Part shown: positions 27,301-35,902 of the stretch, one piece after another
How the letters are laid out: every line of letters starts with the position of its first letter
Numbering within the stretch: the stretch's first letter is position 1
Assembly: GCA_963169875.1 (NCBI GenBank)
Contig: CAUJEL010000135.1
Location: 1 to 58,887 of the forward strand
DNA from: Candidatus Zhuqueibacterota bacterium
GTDB taxonomy: Bacteria > Zhuqueibacterota > Zhuqueibacteria > Residuimicrobiales > Residuimicrobiaceae
Length of the DNA: 58,887 nt
Direction: 5' to 3'
The notes under the pieces: generated by a model
Database searches by the model: none
Seen by the model: only the letters and a program-made list of their open reading frames with translations
What the model was told of the DNA's origin: nothing
Translations under genes and position numbers: made by a program

Positions 27301-29906
27301 CTGTGCAGGCCGGTGTAATCGGTGCCAATATAGCAGCTGTAAACGTGATTTTCATGTCCCGTCATGTAAATCTGCACCGTGTTGAATCCTCGGATGGTCA
27401 ATCCGGTGACCACATTTCGCGAACTGCCAAGGGTCAATCCCTGTGCTGTCGACAGGGTTCCCTGAAGCACAATGACCGGATGGGCCGAAGTGAGTCCGAG
27501 ATATTTTTTTTGCGTGGTGCCATCGATGATGGTCTCATCATCCGTGATCTGGAGATCGGGAGATTCTACCCGGATGGTCCACATGCCCGTCCCAGGATCA
27601 TAGCCGGGATCCGACACCGGGATGTTAAAGTGAATGAGATCGCGTTCGGCATGCATATTGGCATCATGGATGGCCTGGCGCAATGAACCCGGCCCGATAT
27701 TATTTGTATTGGTGACCAGAATGGCTTCGGGAATTGTATCGGGTTCAGCGGCGGTGGCCAGCACCAGATCGCCCATGCTCTCGGCCGCCTCCCAGACGAA
27801 TCCGTACGGCCATTCGCCCGGATAGCCAGAGTGCTCGAAATAGTGATTGCCCGGATCGCTGATCCACAGGGAGGCGCCCAGGGTGGCGCCAGCTTTTGCC
27901 TTGATGGGGCTGATTTTGAAATCCAGACTCATTTCATATTGGACATGACCGCTCAAGGTGGTTATCGCCTTGACAATGCCGGTGGCGGCCCTGGCGGCAT
28001 CCGCGCCGAGGGAGGCAGGATAGGCTCCCCAGGCGCCCGCGAACAGGGCATTGGCTGTCGAAATCTGCAGAAATCCCTCCTTGCTGGGACTTGCGGCATC
28101 CCACCGGCCGCTATGATCGAGATCAAAGGCCAGATTGAAGGTGTTGGCAGGATCAACGGCCACATCATTGGGATCATCCACCGCAAGGTAAAGGTGGGTT
28201 GAATCATTTTTTACATAGAGCTGCACAGGTTGTGGCACAAATGGACAGGTGATCTCTATCATCGCCGCGTCGCTCCATTCAGCGGCGTTGATGACGCCGT
28301 CGATGGCGGGCGCCGACGTATTCCATGTACTGCGCAGCACGTGGCCCGAGTCGGAAGGCGTCGCCCGAACCCAGGCGGACGGTCCCTGGCTGTCGGGATC
28401 GTCGGCCTCAATGCGGTAAAGATAGGTTTGACCATTGATGGCTGTGAAATCGATATAGTCGCGCATGGTATAACCAGCCGCACCGCGCGCCGACAGATCG
28501 ACCGTGGCGATCTGGGTGATGGGCGCGCCGAGTCCGGTGCTGCGCCATATTTTATAGATCTTGGTTCGTTCTTTGCCGTAAAGATGATCCCACGATAGCG
28601 GCACGCGGTTATAAAAACCGCTGCCCGCGACCACATTATTGGGGACGCGGAGTCCGCGCCAGTTGCCGTAGACATCCGGGTTGCCGTTACGATCATCCTG
28701 CCAGACCGCCAATAGCAATCCCCTGCCGCTGATAGCCAGCGAGCCAAAGGTTTGCTGCCCCGGCGACTCGTTCACGACAAGGTGCTCCCCCACTTGCGCG
28801 CCAGCCGCGGTGAACATTTTCACATAGATATTGCTGTCACCTGTCTTTTCGCTTTCCCAAAGCACCGCATAGCCGGATCCGGGGCTGATGCCTACATCAG
28901 GACGCTGGTGCGGGCCGACGGGCTCGACGACCCCCAGGGCGCTGAGTATAAAATCGCCTTTGATGGTATTCCTGCTGGCGTCATACAGATGCCCATAGAC
29001 GTCCGAGGGCGAGCCATAACTCCAGCAAACAAAAAAGTGTCCGTTTGGCTGCAGGGCGATGGCGGGATCCCTGGGAAAAAGAGTTCCGCCGGGATGACTG
29101 CTCACTTTGAAATTGCCTCCGACTGAAGCGCCCGTGCTGTCGTAAACATGCGCAAAGATATAATACTGTGGCGGCGATTGATGGACATCACGCCCATCCT
29201 CCCAGACGATGACGAAACTGCCGTTGCGGCGTATGGCTACATCGGGCCGGTCTTGGGGTCCCGCGGTTTGAGAAGGAACCACAAAATTGCCACCCACCCT
29301 TTCACCCGCGCGATCGAAGCGCTGCGCGAATACATCACCTGCCATATCCGTACGGCGTCCCACCCAGGTGACGACAAACTCACCGCTGCCGTTCATGGCC
29401 ACCCGGGGACTGGCCGTTGCGCTGCTGACGTGCGCCCTGTCGTTCACCTTTATCCATGACGTCAGAGCGACGGCATTGGCGCCGTAAATGCGAGCGTAGA
29501 CATTGGCGGAGTCTTTTTTCTCCGTCCACACGACCACAAAATGGCCGAGATCGTCGATGGCAATATCCGGGGTCAATTGATCGCTGTTGGCGTCAAAGGG
29601 TGCCACAGCGAAATTTTTCTGCACCGGGATGCCGCGCTGGCCAAAACGCTGGCCATAGACACGCGGTTTTCCAGTACGGTTATCCTGCCAGCAACTGACT
29701 GCATAGTTGTTGGCGCTGATCGCGACGCGCGGTGCATATTGAACGGCTGTCCCGATATCGTCGTTGATGCGGCCATCCGCGGCCGCGCTTTGATTCGCAA
29801 GAGAAAGGGTGCCCTGATCGGCGAATACAAACAGCGGGATGGCCAGAATAACAAGAATTACAACAGCAACGGGTACTAACACGTCTTTCTTCGGGAAACG
29901 CCCCAT
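24390..29906 (-). CDS. Giant beta-helix surface protein with T9SS-type sorting domain
   Basis: This 1838-residue protein begins with a signal sequence. Residues about 45-415 form propeller-like repeats (GHFVVVWTE, GEFVVTWVG, GSFVIVWEDGRD). An Fn3-like segment and a DOMON/CBM9-like segment (TSAPAIDGVINAAEWSDA, about 530-715) follow. Two tandem modules then each start NTNN-GPGSLRQA (about 734 and 1264) and continue into right-handed beta-helix repeats (NxIGGN..., VIGNYIGLD) and an Ig-like segment. The C-terminus has NYPNPFNPRTTISYDL and ends KMLLIK, the pattern of T9SS type A sorting domains. The start at 29906 follows GGAGG by five bases; an ATG 12 bases earlier overlaps that site. It is a paralogue of the 39423-43433 protein with one module duplicated. 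A polysaccharide-binding or lyase-like role is inferred only. Confidence 0.88.
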   Translation of the reverse strand: MGRFPKKDVLVPVAVVILVILAIPLFVFADQGTLSLANQSAAADGRINDDIGTAVQYAPRVAISANNYAVSCWQDNRTGKPRVYGQRFGQRGIPVQKNFAVAPFDANSDQLTPDIAIDDLGHFVVVWTEKKDSANVYARIYGANAVALTSWIKVNDRAHVSSATASPRVAMNGSGEFVVTWVGRRTDMAGDVFAQRFDRAGERVGGNFVVPSQTAGPQDRPDVAIRRNGSFVIVWEDGRDVHQSPPQYYIFAHVYDSTGASVGGNFKVSSHPGGTLFPRDPAIALQPNGHFFVCWSYGSPSDVYGHLYDASRNTIKGDFILSALGVVEPVGPHQRPDVGISPGSGYAVLWESEKTGDSNIYVKMFTAAGAQVGEHLVVNESPGQQTFGSLAISGRGLLLAVWQDDRNGNPDVYGNWRGLRVPNNVVAGSGFYNRVPLSWDHLYGKERTKIYKIWRSTGLGAPITQIATVDLSARGAAGYTMRDYIDFTAINGQTYLYRIEADDPDSQGPSAWVRATPSDSGHVLRSTWNTSAPAIDGVINAAEWSDAAMIEITCPFVPQPVQLYVKNDSTHLYLAVDDPNDVAVDPANTFNLAFDLDHSGRWDAASPSKEGFLQISTANALFAGAWGAYPASLGADAARAATGIVKAITTLSGHVQYEMSLDFKISPIKAKAGATLGASLWISDPGNHYFEHSGYPGEWPYGFVWEAAESMGDLVLATAAEPDTIPEAILVTNTNNIGPGSLRQAIHDANMHAERDLIHFNIPVSDPGYDPGTGMWTIRVESPDLQITDDETIIDGTTQKKYLGLTSAHPVIVLQGTLSTAQGLTLGSSRNVVTGLTIRGFNTVQIYMTGHENHVYSCYIGTDYTGLHSERLGGIGISIEKGDYNEIGGALPGQRNIVSGLTWDAIELFNGACHNMIRNNYIGVNSAGSDTLANSTGVTLYDKCNSNTIGPGNLIAGNSNHGIRISKCDSNRVIGNYIGLDPSGTLNWGNHGFGIMISQGASHTIVGGSIDEERNYICGNQYGIQIYDAESEYNQIIGNHIGVDVSGAAVIGNRDIGVSVNSAVHTVIGGATTAHGNVIGGNGREGILLDDARSTTVASNIIGTNRDGTLNLGNLLDGIFVSHNISEAHDNILGPGNLIAFNADAGIRILWSSSNRITQNSIYGNVNGGILLLGGNLDMPAPIVATLQPVSGMAAAHATVEIFCGRDAQGETWLGTVTADGSGQFSWNGPANGAYVTATATDAAGNTSPFSVPVSTTTSYVVTNTNNDGPGSLRQALLEAQFHAGSDTVVFQIPLTDAGYDAETGVWTIRPLEGYYISQSGLLIDGHSQAAFLGFDSNPSGPEIAMDGSDCPYSSAGIGLSGDHLAVRGMAIHNFDYAQLYIFGTECEISGCYIGIDATGRERTPRSGGGIFIQEGHGNIIGGPAPGQRNVISGLSNIGIGISGLARGNAVIGNYIGLTASGTDTLGNKSYNISVTCSANTIGPGNVISGTSIGINFFGDKADSNRVIGNLIGTDATGTLALGNKTVGIYFSGGPSHNVVGGETEADRNIIAANPTGISIEGSDVQYNQITGNYIGTDITGIQPLPNRYVGIRIHNGAHHQQIGPNNIIAYHPTNGILLYNPSTANNTITRNQIYGNEMQGILIQDQANADIQPPLLTGNNPVMGTAAPFATVEIYSGADEEGRYYEATVTADASGQFTWSGSVISKFITATATDADGNTSVFSVPLSTSVAQKPAEAPQQFALHANYPNPFNPRTTISYDLPRAARVRLTVYDVTGQCMRVLVDERKQAGAHRVLWDATNETGRGMPSGMYFYRIEAKPLAEGEGSFTATHKMLLIK

Positions 29907-30013
29907 GTTGTCCTCCATTGAAAAGGATGAGTACCTATATGCATGTATCTGTTCGTTCTGCCCGGCCGGAAGGAAGGATGGTATCGGTGAGATTGTGGCA
30001 GGGATTCTATCCT

Positions 30014-30186
30014 GTTCTATTCATAAACCGCCGAGCGCGCCGAGGCCGCCGAGCTAATTTTATTATGATGATCGAACTAGTTTAGATTCAAATTTCATCT
30101 CAGTCATAAAAGTTGTTATCGATGCCATTTTTTGTTTTTCTTTACTTTGCGTACCTCTGCGTCCTCAGCGGTGAATAATTCAGGCT
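30014..30186 (-). repeat. Interspersed repeat family 1, copy B
   Basis: On the minus strand it starts CCTGAATTATTCACCGCTGAG and ends GCTCGGCGGTTTATGAATAG. The arms ACCGCTGAG and CTCGGCGGT pair with one G-U wobble where copy A has a C-G pair, which is compatible with a conserved RNA stem. The interior shares ACTTTTATGACTGA with copy A. It lies between the cytochrome gene and the giant beta-helix gene, both on the minus strand. Confidence 0.85.
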
Positions 30187-30367
30187 ATATTTTAAAATAC
30201 ATTATTTTCTGTAAAAAAAACAAAAAAAATCAGCTTTTTTGATGTATTTCACATCCGGCGCGGACGCTATTGATTGATTCGTACTCCTGAAAAGGCCTGT
30301 CTGCACTGCCAAAGCAATCGTATTCGCGCCCAAAAACTTGATCCGGGTTGATCGCCATTCCTCCGAA

Positions 30368-30417
30368 AGCAGCAGCGGCCAGCGCGCCCTGTGCTGCCGG
30401 CGTTGGCCGCTGCTGCT
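30368..30417 (-). terminator. Long hairpin after the cytochrome gene
   Basis: AGCAGCAGCGGCCA (30368-30381) and TGGCCGCTGCTGCT (30404-30417) form a perfect 14-base-pair stem with a 22-base loop that can pair further. It begins 16 bases beyond the stop codon on the minus strand. No T-run follows, so it is either a factor-dependent terminator or an mRNA-stabilising structure. Confidence 0.5.
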
Positions 30418-30432
30418 CGCGGATTTCACCCC

Positions 30433-33081
30433 TTAAAAATCAAACTGGTTGCGCATCATGCGCAGCATGTTGTCGTGATGCACCGGATCCTGCATGGGCT
30501 TTTTATGACACACGGCGCAATCCTTGTCCGAGCCAATGGGATTTGAAGTGCCCATATACTGGCGCGGCTGCAGATTGTCGCGATACAGGCCCACCGGGTT
30601 ATCCGCCGGATAGAGCGCATGCGTGGCGCTGTGACACGCTTCGCAGCGGATGCCCGCATTATCCGTGCGCACCCGGTATAAATCCGCAAATCCCGGCGTC
30701 CACTTGTTAAAGCTGGCAATATCTTGCGGCGCATTGAAATCAACGTGACAGTTAAGACAGTCCGGCTGTTGCAGCCAGGGCGTGCGCGCATGCACCTCCG
30801 CTACAGATGCCACCTGATCCGATCGGAGATGACGCAACAGACGCCGGGCGCCCGGTTTGGCCTCCTCGCTGCGCAGCAGTCCCATGGCGTGTTCCTCGAG
30901 GGTGCCATGGCATTCGGCGCAGGTGACGCCGATCTCCTTGTGAAAATCGCGGGCGCACCGGGTCGCGCCATCGGGCTTGGCCGGATGGCACGAGGCGCAG
31001 GCTTCGGCGCCCTCCAGGTGCACATAGTTGGCATGCCAGCCATGCATGGCCGCGGAAAAATTCAAGCGCACGCCATCCCCGGGGGCATTCACCGCCGGAT
31101 CGGCGTGGCAGCTTTGACACAGAACCGGCTTGCCCTGTTTCGCGCTCTGCAGAAGCGCCGTACGGCTGTTGCGGTCGTGCGCTGACAGAATGTTCATCGC
31201 GGTCTCATCGGAAACCCCGGCGACCCCTTTTTTCCAACCGCCGCCGTGACAGGAGCGGCAACCCATTTCCGAAGAAACCGGCGCCACAACCATGGTAGTG
31301 GCCAAAACCCGGCCGCTGACGGCCTCTTGTGCCTGCAGCGTGAATTTGGGATAGGCATTGAAAGAGCCATCCCCGGCATACGGCGCAACCGGGATCTGTT
31401 CGGCGACAAAACTGGCAAACTCATCTTTGAACGCCATCCCGCCGCTCATTCCATTTCCCGCCAGGCCGACATTGGGCGCCAGTTCGACGCCAAAAGTAGT
31501 TTTAGCGTAATCCCAGAAAGGCATTTGACTGGCGGGATTTTCAAAACCTGGTTCCACTGCATAATGCAGGGTGACGCCCTCCGTCACCAGGGCCGGCGGA
31601 TCGCCGCGGCGGATGAGCTGCGCGTGCAGCGAATTGGCGGGCGGCAAAATCACAAACCAGGCATCACAATCGGTCATGCAGTGCATGCCGAGATCATTCC
31701 AGGCCAGCAGGATATATTCATCCGTGCGGCGGTCAAAGGCGGGGATGTTCTCGGTTCTTTTCTCCGGCAACGCCGGACTGCCGTTACTCTCTGCCTCTTT
31801 TTTATGCAACCCCTGAACGATATAAGCGGCCAGCGCTTCGCGCTCATCGGATGTGCCCACAATTCGGGGCATGTAGCTGTTGATTTTGCCCTGACCGTGC
31901 AAAAAGGAGATCATGCCCTGATCCGGAAAACTGGCCGTGCGCGGCAGGATGTCGTTGCGCACCCCGCCCACGGTGTGACAGGGCAGACATTGGATTTCAA
32001 AAAGCGTCTTGCCGGCTTGCATCTTGTTCCCGTCCGCCACTTCGTGATGCTGCGTCCACTTGGCATGGGCCAGCACCCCTTCCTCGTTGAGCCGCGCCTC
32101 ATCCGCCACCAGAATGGAGGTGCTGTACATGTAATCGCTGATGATGTACGGCTTGCGCGCGATCTCGCGCAGATATTCAAATCCGCCGTAAAAACCCAGA
32201 CCGATGAAGACCAGAAGGATTGCCAGCGCTTGCTGCAACCGTCGCGGCGATTTCAGCAGATAGTACAGCGCCAGCAGGAAAATGCCAACAACCGCAGCGG
32301 CGCCGATTTGCACAAACGGCGCGCTCTGCGGGTTGAGAGAGAACGCCACGTCGCGCGTTTCGACGGGGATGCTGTAATAGTACCAGATGCCGGTCACCGC
32401 CATCCACGGCAGGGCCAGCAGCAGCCAGCGGCTGCAGTAGCGCAGAATCGTAGTCCGCGTTTCGCTGTCGGGCAAACGCACGGCCGTGAAAATGCCAAAA
32501 AGCCCGGCGATCATGACGGCCACACCGGTGCGGAAAAAGGTGGAGGCAAAATAGGTCGGATTGAGAAACCCATGCCAGAAATTGCCCGTTTGCAGCCATT
32601 GGCCCGGCGTCAGCATGAAGGCCAGTATGCCGTTGATGACCACCAGGCTGAGCCAGGCGAACAGGGCGTAAAAGAAGGCGATGCGGAGGCGGTCCGTGCG
32701 CTGCAAATTTTGAAAATGATAGTGATAAATCAACAAGGCGATGATCTCGCCGAGGAAGAAAACCCATTCAATCGCCCAGCCAAAGACAAAGGTGTGTATC
32801 AGGGCGGACGTCGCCGCCGGCTGCACCAGGGCGATGACGAACCAGATGCCGACACCGGTGATGCCGCCAAAGACCATGGTGAGCAGCAGGAAAAACCAGG
32901 TGTGCTTGCGCACATAAAGATGTATATCGGGATTATTTCCGCGGAATCCTTTCCAATCCATCAACCAGATGAAGATGCCGCCGCCAACAGCCAGATGCGA
33001 TATGTAAGCGTGCAGAACGGCGATCAGGGCGATCATCGAACTGCCGCCAAACCAGGTCAGTTCCCAAATCGGATAGTTCAT
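30433..33081 (-). CDS. Cytochrome bd-like membrane domain fused to eight c-type haem sites
   Basis: Residues 1 to about 310 hold eight or nine membrane helices resembling cytochrome bd subunit I: VLHAYISHLAVGGG in helix 1 (His24 aligns with the CydA haem ligand His19), GGITGVGIWFV, AIEWVFFLGEIIA with two Glu, and ARKPY matching the GRQPW end of CydA. A monohaem cytochrome c domain follows (CLPCH, about residue 364). Next is a domain with AWNDLGMHCM (about 465-600), seen in other c-type cytochromes, and then seven more CxxCH sites (about 608, 654, 694, 719, 773, 812, 854). The C-terminal part probably faces the periplasm. It overlaps the upstream membrane-subunit gene by four bases (ATGA). The likely role is passing electrons from quinol to the haem chain or oxygen. 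The exact partner is unknown. Confidence 0.85.
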   Translation of the reverse strand: MNYPIWELTWFGGSSMIALIAVLHAYISHLAVGGGIFIWLMDWKGFRGNNPDIHLYVRKHTWFFLLLTMVFGGITGVGIWFVIALVQPAATSALIHTFVFGWAIEWVFFLGEIIALLIYHYHFQNLQRTDRLRIAFFYALFAWLSLVVINGILAFMLTPGQWLQTGNFWHGFLNPTYFASTFFRTGVAVMIAGLFGIFTAVRLPDSETRTTILRYCSRWLLLALPWMAVTGIWYYYSIPVETRDVAFSLNPQSAPFVQIGAAAVVGIFLLALYYLLKSPRRLQQALAILLVFIGLGFYGGFEYLREIARKPYIISDYMYSTSILVADEARLNEEGVLAHAKWTQHHEVADGNKMQAGKTLFEIQCLPCHTVGGVRNDILPRTASFPDQGMISFLHGQGKINSYMPRIVGTSDEREALAAYIVQGLHKKEAESNGSPALPEKRTENIPAFDRRTDEYILLAWNDLGMHCMTDCDAWFVILPPANSLHAQLIRRGDPPALVTEGVTLHYAVEPGFENPASQMPFWDYAKTTFGVELAPNVGLAGNGMSGGMAFKDEFASFVAEQIPVAPYAGDGSFNAYPKFTLQAQEAVSGRVLATTMVVAPVSSEMGCRSCHGGGWKKGVAGVSDETAMNILSAHDRNSRTALLQSAKQGKPVLCQSCHADPAVNAPGDGVRLNFSAAMHGWHANYVHLEGAEACASCHPAKPDGATRCARDFHKEIGVTCAECHGTLEEHAMGLLRSEEAKPGARRLLRHLRSDQVASVAEVHARTPWLQQPDCLNCHVDFNAPQDIASFNKWTPGFADLYRVRTDNAGIRCEACHSATHALYPADNPVGLYRDNLQPRQYMGTSNPIGSDKDCAVCHKKPMQDPVHHDNMLRMMRNQFDF

Positions 33082-34139
33082 GATTTTTCCCTCCTCTCTG
33101 CCGCAGCCACCATGATGCGCACCATATACCAGACCACTCCCAAACCAGCCGCCAGGATAATCAGAAAAAGGATCATGACATCGTATTGCGGTTTGAGCGT
33201 CAGTTCAGAGACTTTAAAAAACCGGCTGATGTAGAGATCGCGCACCGCCAGACGGCTGAGGGCCATGACCAGCATCAGAGCCAGCAGATGATAAAAGGTG
33301 GGCCAGAACTTGTCCCGAAACGCCATGATCAGAGCTCCCGCTGCAAGAGCCAGACCGAGCACCAGGAGGATGGTGTAGTAGAGATTGCGTCCCATGAAAG
33401 CCAGCATGAATTCGCGCGGCAGGGCGAGTAGAAACCAGATTCCGATGACCACCTGCACCGAGGTGGCGACGGCAAAGACGCGCAGACCTTTTTTGACGGC
33501 TCCGTCCGCCTCCGTACGGCCCTTTTTGCCGCGAAATTGCCACATCAGGCTGCTGAACAGTCCGGCGACGGCGATGGAGGCCAATACGAAATGCAGGTAG
33601 CGGGGCCACAGCGCGGGATCGGAAAGATTAAGAATCGTCCCCCCGCGCTGCACAAAATAGGCATCCCATTTCTCGGGCTGCAGCATCAGGGTCATGTTGT
33701 TGGTGTAGATGAAGCCAGTATAAAGGAAAATGCAGACCGCGAGGCCAATAGCGCTGCGGCCGAGCCAGCGCACGCCCGTGTGCGCGTGCACATAGGTGCT
33801 GTAATAGGCGATGATGAGCAGGGGGATGATGAGAAGCCAGTAAAAAGCCATGAGCACCGAACTGGCATAGATGAGATGACCATAGAGCACCTGCAGAAAA
33901 AGCAGGGGCGCGATACCGAAGGTGACGCCCAAGGCCACTGCGGATGGTATTTTTTTCACCAGCACGGCGACCACACAGTCCTCCTTCGGCTTGCGGCTGA
34001 ACAGGGCCAGCAGCGATCCGCCGAGGACTAGGTTGATGAACAGGATGTGCACAATAAAGAGCAGTACGCCGAGGATTTCAAATACCGGCCAGGGCGCCGG
34101 AATGGTTTCGGGATTGGGGACAAGAGGCATGGTATCCAT
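33078..34139 (-). CDS. Second bd-like membrane subunit of the cytochrome module
   Basis: This 353-residue protein has about nine membrane helices and no haem c site. Its first helix reads LLFIVHILFINLVLGGS, closely resembling VLHAYISHLAVGGG of the partner, and ends similarly. Later helices carry His and aromatic residues (YGHLIYASS, YSTYVHAHTG) suited to haem b ligands. It therefore looks like a homologous, shorter partner of the fused cytochrome, giving a heterodimer like CydA with a CydA-like second subunit. I place the start at ATG 34139, with AAAGGAGG about nine bases upstream; an earlier frame opening at 34178 lacks such a site. The last four bases overlap the cytochrome gene, so the two are made together. 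Confidence 0.78.
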   Translation of the reverse strand: MDTMPLVPNPETIPAPWPVFEILGVLLFIVHILFINLVLGGSLLALFSRKPKEDCVVAVLVKKIPSAVALGVTFGIAPLLFLQVLYGHLIYASSVLMAFYWLLIIPLLIIAYYSTYVHAHTGVRWLGRSAIGLAVCIFLYTGFIYTNNMTLMLQPEKWDAYFVQRGGTILNLSDPALWPRYLHFVLASIAVAGLFSSLMWQFRGKKGRTEADGAVKKGLRVFAVATSVQVVIGIWFLLALPREFMLAFMGRNLYYTILLVLGLALAAGALIMAFRDKFWPTFYHLLALMLVMALSRLAVRDLYISRFFKVSELTLKPQYDVMILFLIILAAGLGVVWYMVRIMVAAAERREKS

Positions 34140-34252
34140 GCATGAACCTCCTTTCCATCGGGGTGAGGAATTCAACAAATCGGGCGTGATTGTTTGCGTT
34201 CGTCTTCAGGCTGGAGGCGAAGAGCTCACTTCTTCGCAAACAGATGCAAGTC

Positions 34253-34289
34253 ATTGCCCTGGCCACTGCCTTGCAGCGGCCAGGGCAAT
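34253..34289 (-). promoter_or_regulatory. Hairpin in the 5' region of the cytochrome module
   Basis: ATTGCCCTGGCC (34253-34264) and GGCCAGGGCAAT (34278-34289) form a perfect 12-base-pair stem around a 13-base loop. It lies about 114 bp upstream of the start codon at 34139 and so may be part of a structured leader, or a terminator for upstream transcription. No T-run accompanies it. Confidence 0.4.
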
Positions 34290-34368
34290 TTCCCGCCTGC
34301 AGCTGAAAATAGCCAAAGAAAAAAACAGAATCAAGCAAATAGTATAATTGCATATGCGGATGTGAATC

Positions 34369-34531
34369 TGTTTTATTCATAAAGCGCTGAGCGCGCCGAG
34401 CCGTTTTTATGAGGACGATCGAAAATTTTTTGATTGGAATTCCATCTCAGTCATCAAAGCGGCTATCGATGACAGTTTTATGTTTTTCTTTTCTTTGCGT
34501 ACCCCTGCGCCCCCTGGTGGTGAAAAATACC
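34369..34531 (-). repeat. Interspersed repeat family 1, copy C
   Basis: The most diverged copy. On the minus strand it runs from TTTTTCACCACCAGG through GTACGCAAAGAAAAGAAAAAC and TGACTGAGATGGAATT to GCTCAGCGCTTTATGAAT. The terminal pairing is weaker than in copies A and B. It separates two minus-strand genes, in the same orientation relative to transcription as copies A and B. Confidence 0.75.
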
Positions 34532-34581
34532 GGTGAAGTCATGCCATATTCATGGCAGAAACAGGCCTGCCAAGCGCTTGA

Positions 34582-35901
34582 TCAAAGGAGGGATTTTTCC
34601 CTGATCCGCTGCAATTGGTTCGCAAACAGAAGGGCCAGCGCTTCGCTGTTGCGCTCGAGATCGAACAGCTGTTCGACTGCACTGCGACCGTTTTTCCCCA
34701 AGGCGTTTCGCAAGCGCGTATTAGAGAGCAGCTCCTGCAGGGCATCCGCCAGACCTTCATAATCAGCCGGCTCGAGCATATAGCCGTTGACACGGTGCTG
34801 CAGGACTTCGGGAATGGCGGAAATATTCGTGGACACCACCGGCAGTCCCATGGCCATGGCCTCCAGCATCACATTGGGGATGCCATCCCGGTCCCCTTTC
34901 TCATCGATGATGCAGGGAAGTACAAAAACAGCCGCTTGTTCGTAAAAGGAGCGCATCTGACTGTTTGGCACGGTTCCGAAGAATTTCATCACATCTTTGA
35001 GATGGTTGACCGTGCTCTGCAACTCCAGATGGGCGCGTTCCGGACCATCACCGGCGATCCAGCATTGGAATTTTACGCCGCGCTCTTTGAGAATGCTGCA
35101 GGATTTCAGCAGCACAGCCCCGCCCTTTTTCTTGACCAGCCGTCCCACCAGCAGAACAATCGGGTTCTCGGACGTCTTGCGCTTTCCGGTCATGGTGAAT
35201 TTGGGCAAATCCAGGCCGTGATAGAGCACGTGTACCTTGTCCGGCTCGGCGTGATAGTGTTCCCGCAGATACTGGCCATTATACCCCGTGCAGGTGATGA
35301 TAAATTCCGCCTGATCAATTTTTTCAGCCATCAAGGTCTGTTCCACGAACAGATCAACCGCATGCGTGGTGAAACTGAAAGGAATACGCGTCATCCGCGA
35401 GATGATCAGGGCAAACGTCGTCGCCGCATCGGCAAAATGGGCATGCAGCAGATCATAGCGCTCGTCTATCATCACGCGCGCAAAGGGGACAGCGAGGAAA
35501 AAGTGCAGCAGCGGATTTTGCCGCTCATCCTGACTCGCATTTTTTCTGCCGCGTAAAACCGCCCGGAAAAGCTGCCAGAAGGCGCGCACATAGGAAACCT
35601 TTTGTTTGACGACGCAGTAGCGGAGGACTCCCAGATAGCGCAGGGGAAAATGGAAAAAGAAATAGGCGTGCGCGTTCAACAGGGTTTTAAAAACCGTGAG
35701 CGCTGAAAGAAACCGGGTGTTTTGCAATAGATCATCAACCTCGAGATTTGCTTCCTGGCCCTGGGCTTTGAACAGGGCGTACAAATCTATCTCCATGTCG
35801 CGTTGCTGCAGCGCGCGAATTTCATTGATGATAAAGGTCTCGGAAAGTTTGGGAAAAACATTGAGAATATAGGCGATGCGTAGCGCAGATTTATCAGACA
35901 T
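34582..35901 (-). CDS. GT4-family glycosyltransferase
   Basis: This protein of about 439 residues is a retaining glycosyltransferase with GT-B fold. The N-terminal LRIAYILNVFPKLSETFI is typical of GT4 enzymes that build exopolysaccharide or lipopolysaccharide. The donor-binding domain shows VGRLVKKKGG, a QCWIAGDGPE strand and the E-x7-E motif region in EAMAMGLPVVSTNISAIPEV. It is cytoplasmic or peripheral. The upstream GT2 gene stops at 35903 and the sequence TAATATG suggests reinitiation at ATG 35901; an in-frame ATG at 35913 overlaps the upstream gene. The sugar and acceptor are unknown. Confidence 0.9.
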   Translation of the reverse strand: MSDKSALRIAYILNVFPKLSETFIINEIRALQQRDMEIDLYALFKAQGQEANLEVDDLLQNTRFLSALTVFKTLLNAHAYFFFHFPLRYLGVLRYCVVKQKVSYVRAFWQLFRAVLRGRKNASQDERQNPLLHFFLAVPFARVMIDERYDLLHAHFADAATTFALIISRMTRIPFSFTTHAVDLFVEQTLMAEKIDQAEFIITCTGYNGQYLREHYHAEPDKVHVLYHGLDLPKFTMTGKRKTSENPIVLLVGRLVKKKGGAVLLKSCSILKERGVKFQCWIAGDGPERAHLELQSTVNHLKDVMKFFGTVPNSQMRSFYEQAAVFVLPCIIDEKGDRDGIPNVMLEAMAMGLPVVSTNISAIPEVLQHRVNGYMLEPADYEGLADALQELLSNTRLRNALGKNGRSAVEQLFDLERNSEALALLFANQLQRIREKSLL

Positions 35902-35902
35902 A

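Larger units (their letters stand above)
29907..30432. other. Intergenic region: repeat copy B and strong hairpin
   Basis: No gene is supported. It carries repeat family 1 copy B (30014-30186), a poly-A/T stretch at 30215-30240 and a 14-base-pair hairpin at 30368-30417 just after the cytochrome gene's stop. The promoter of the giant beta-helix gene should lie between 29920 and 30010 but no clear motif was found. Confidence 0.5.
34140..34581. other. Intergenic region: hairpin and repeat copy C
   Basis: No gene is supported. It contains the 12-base-pair hairpin at 34253-34289 and repeat family 1 copy C at 34369-34531. Since both flanking genes are on the minus strand, the promoter of the cytochrome module is expected here; no clear -35/-10 pair was identified. 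Confidence 0.5.

Noticed and set aside
31246-33234. Long open frame (about 660 codons) antisense to the cytochrome gene
   Set aside because: The opposite strand has eight CxxCH motifs, membrane helices and a start coupled to its partner. The antisense frame has no recognisable domain and arises from base composition.
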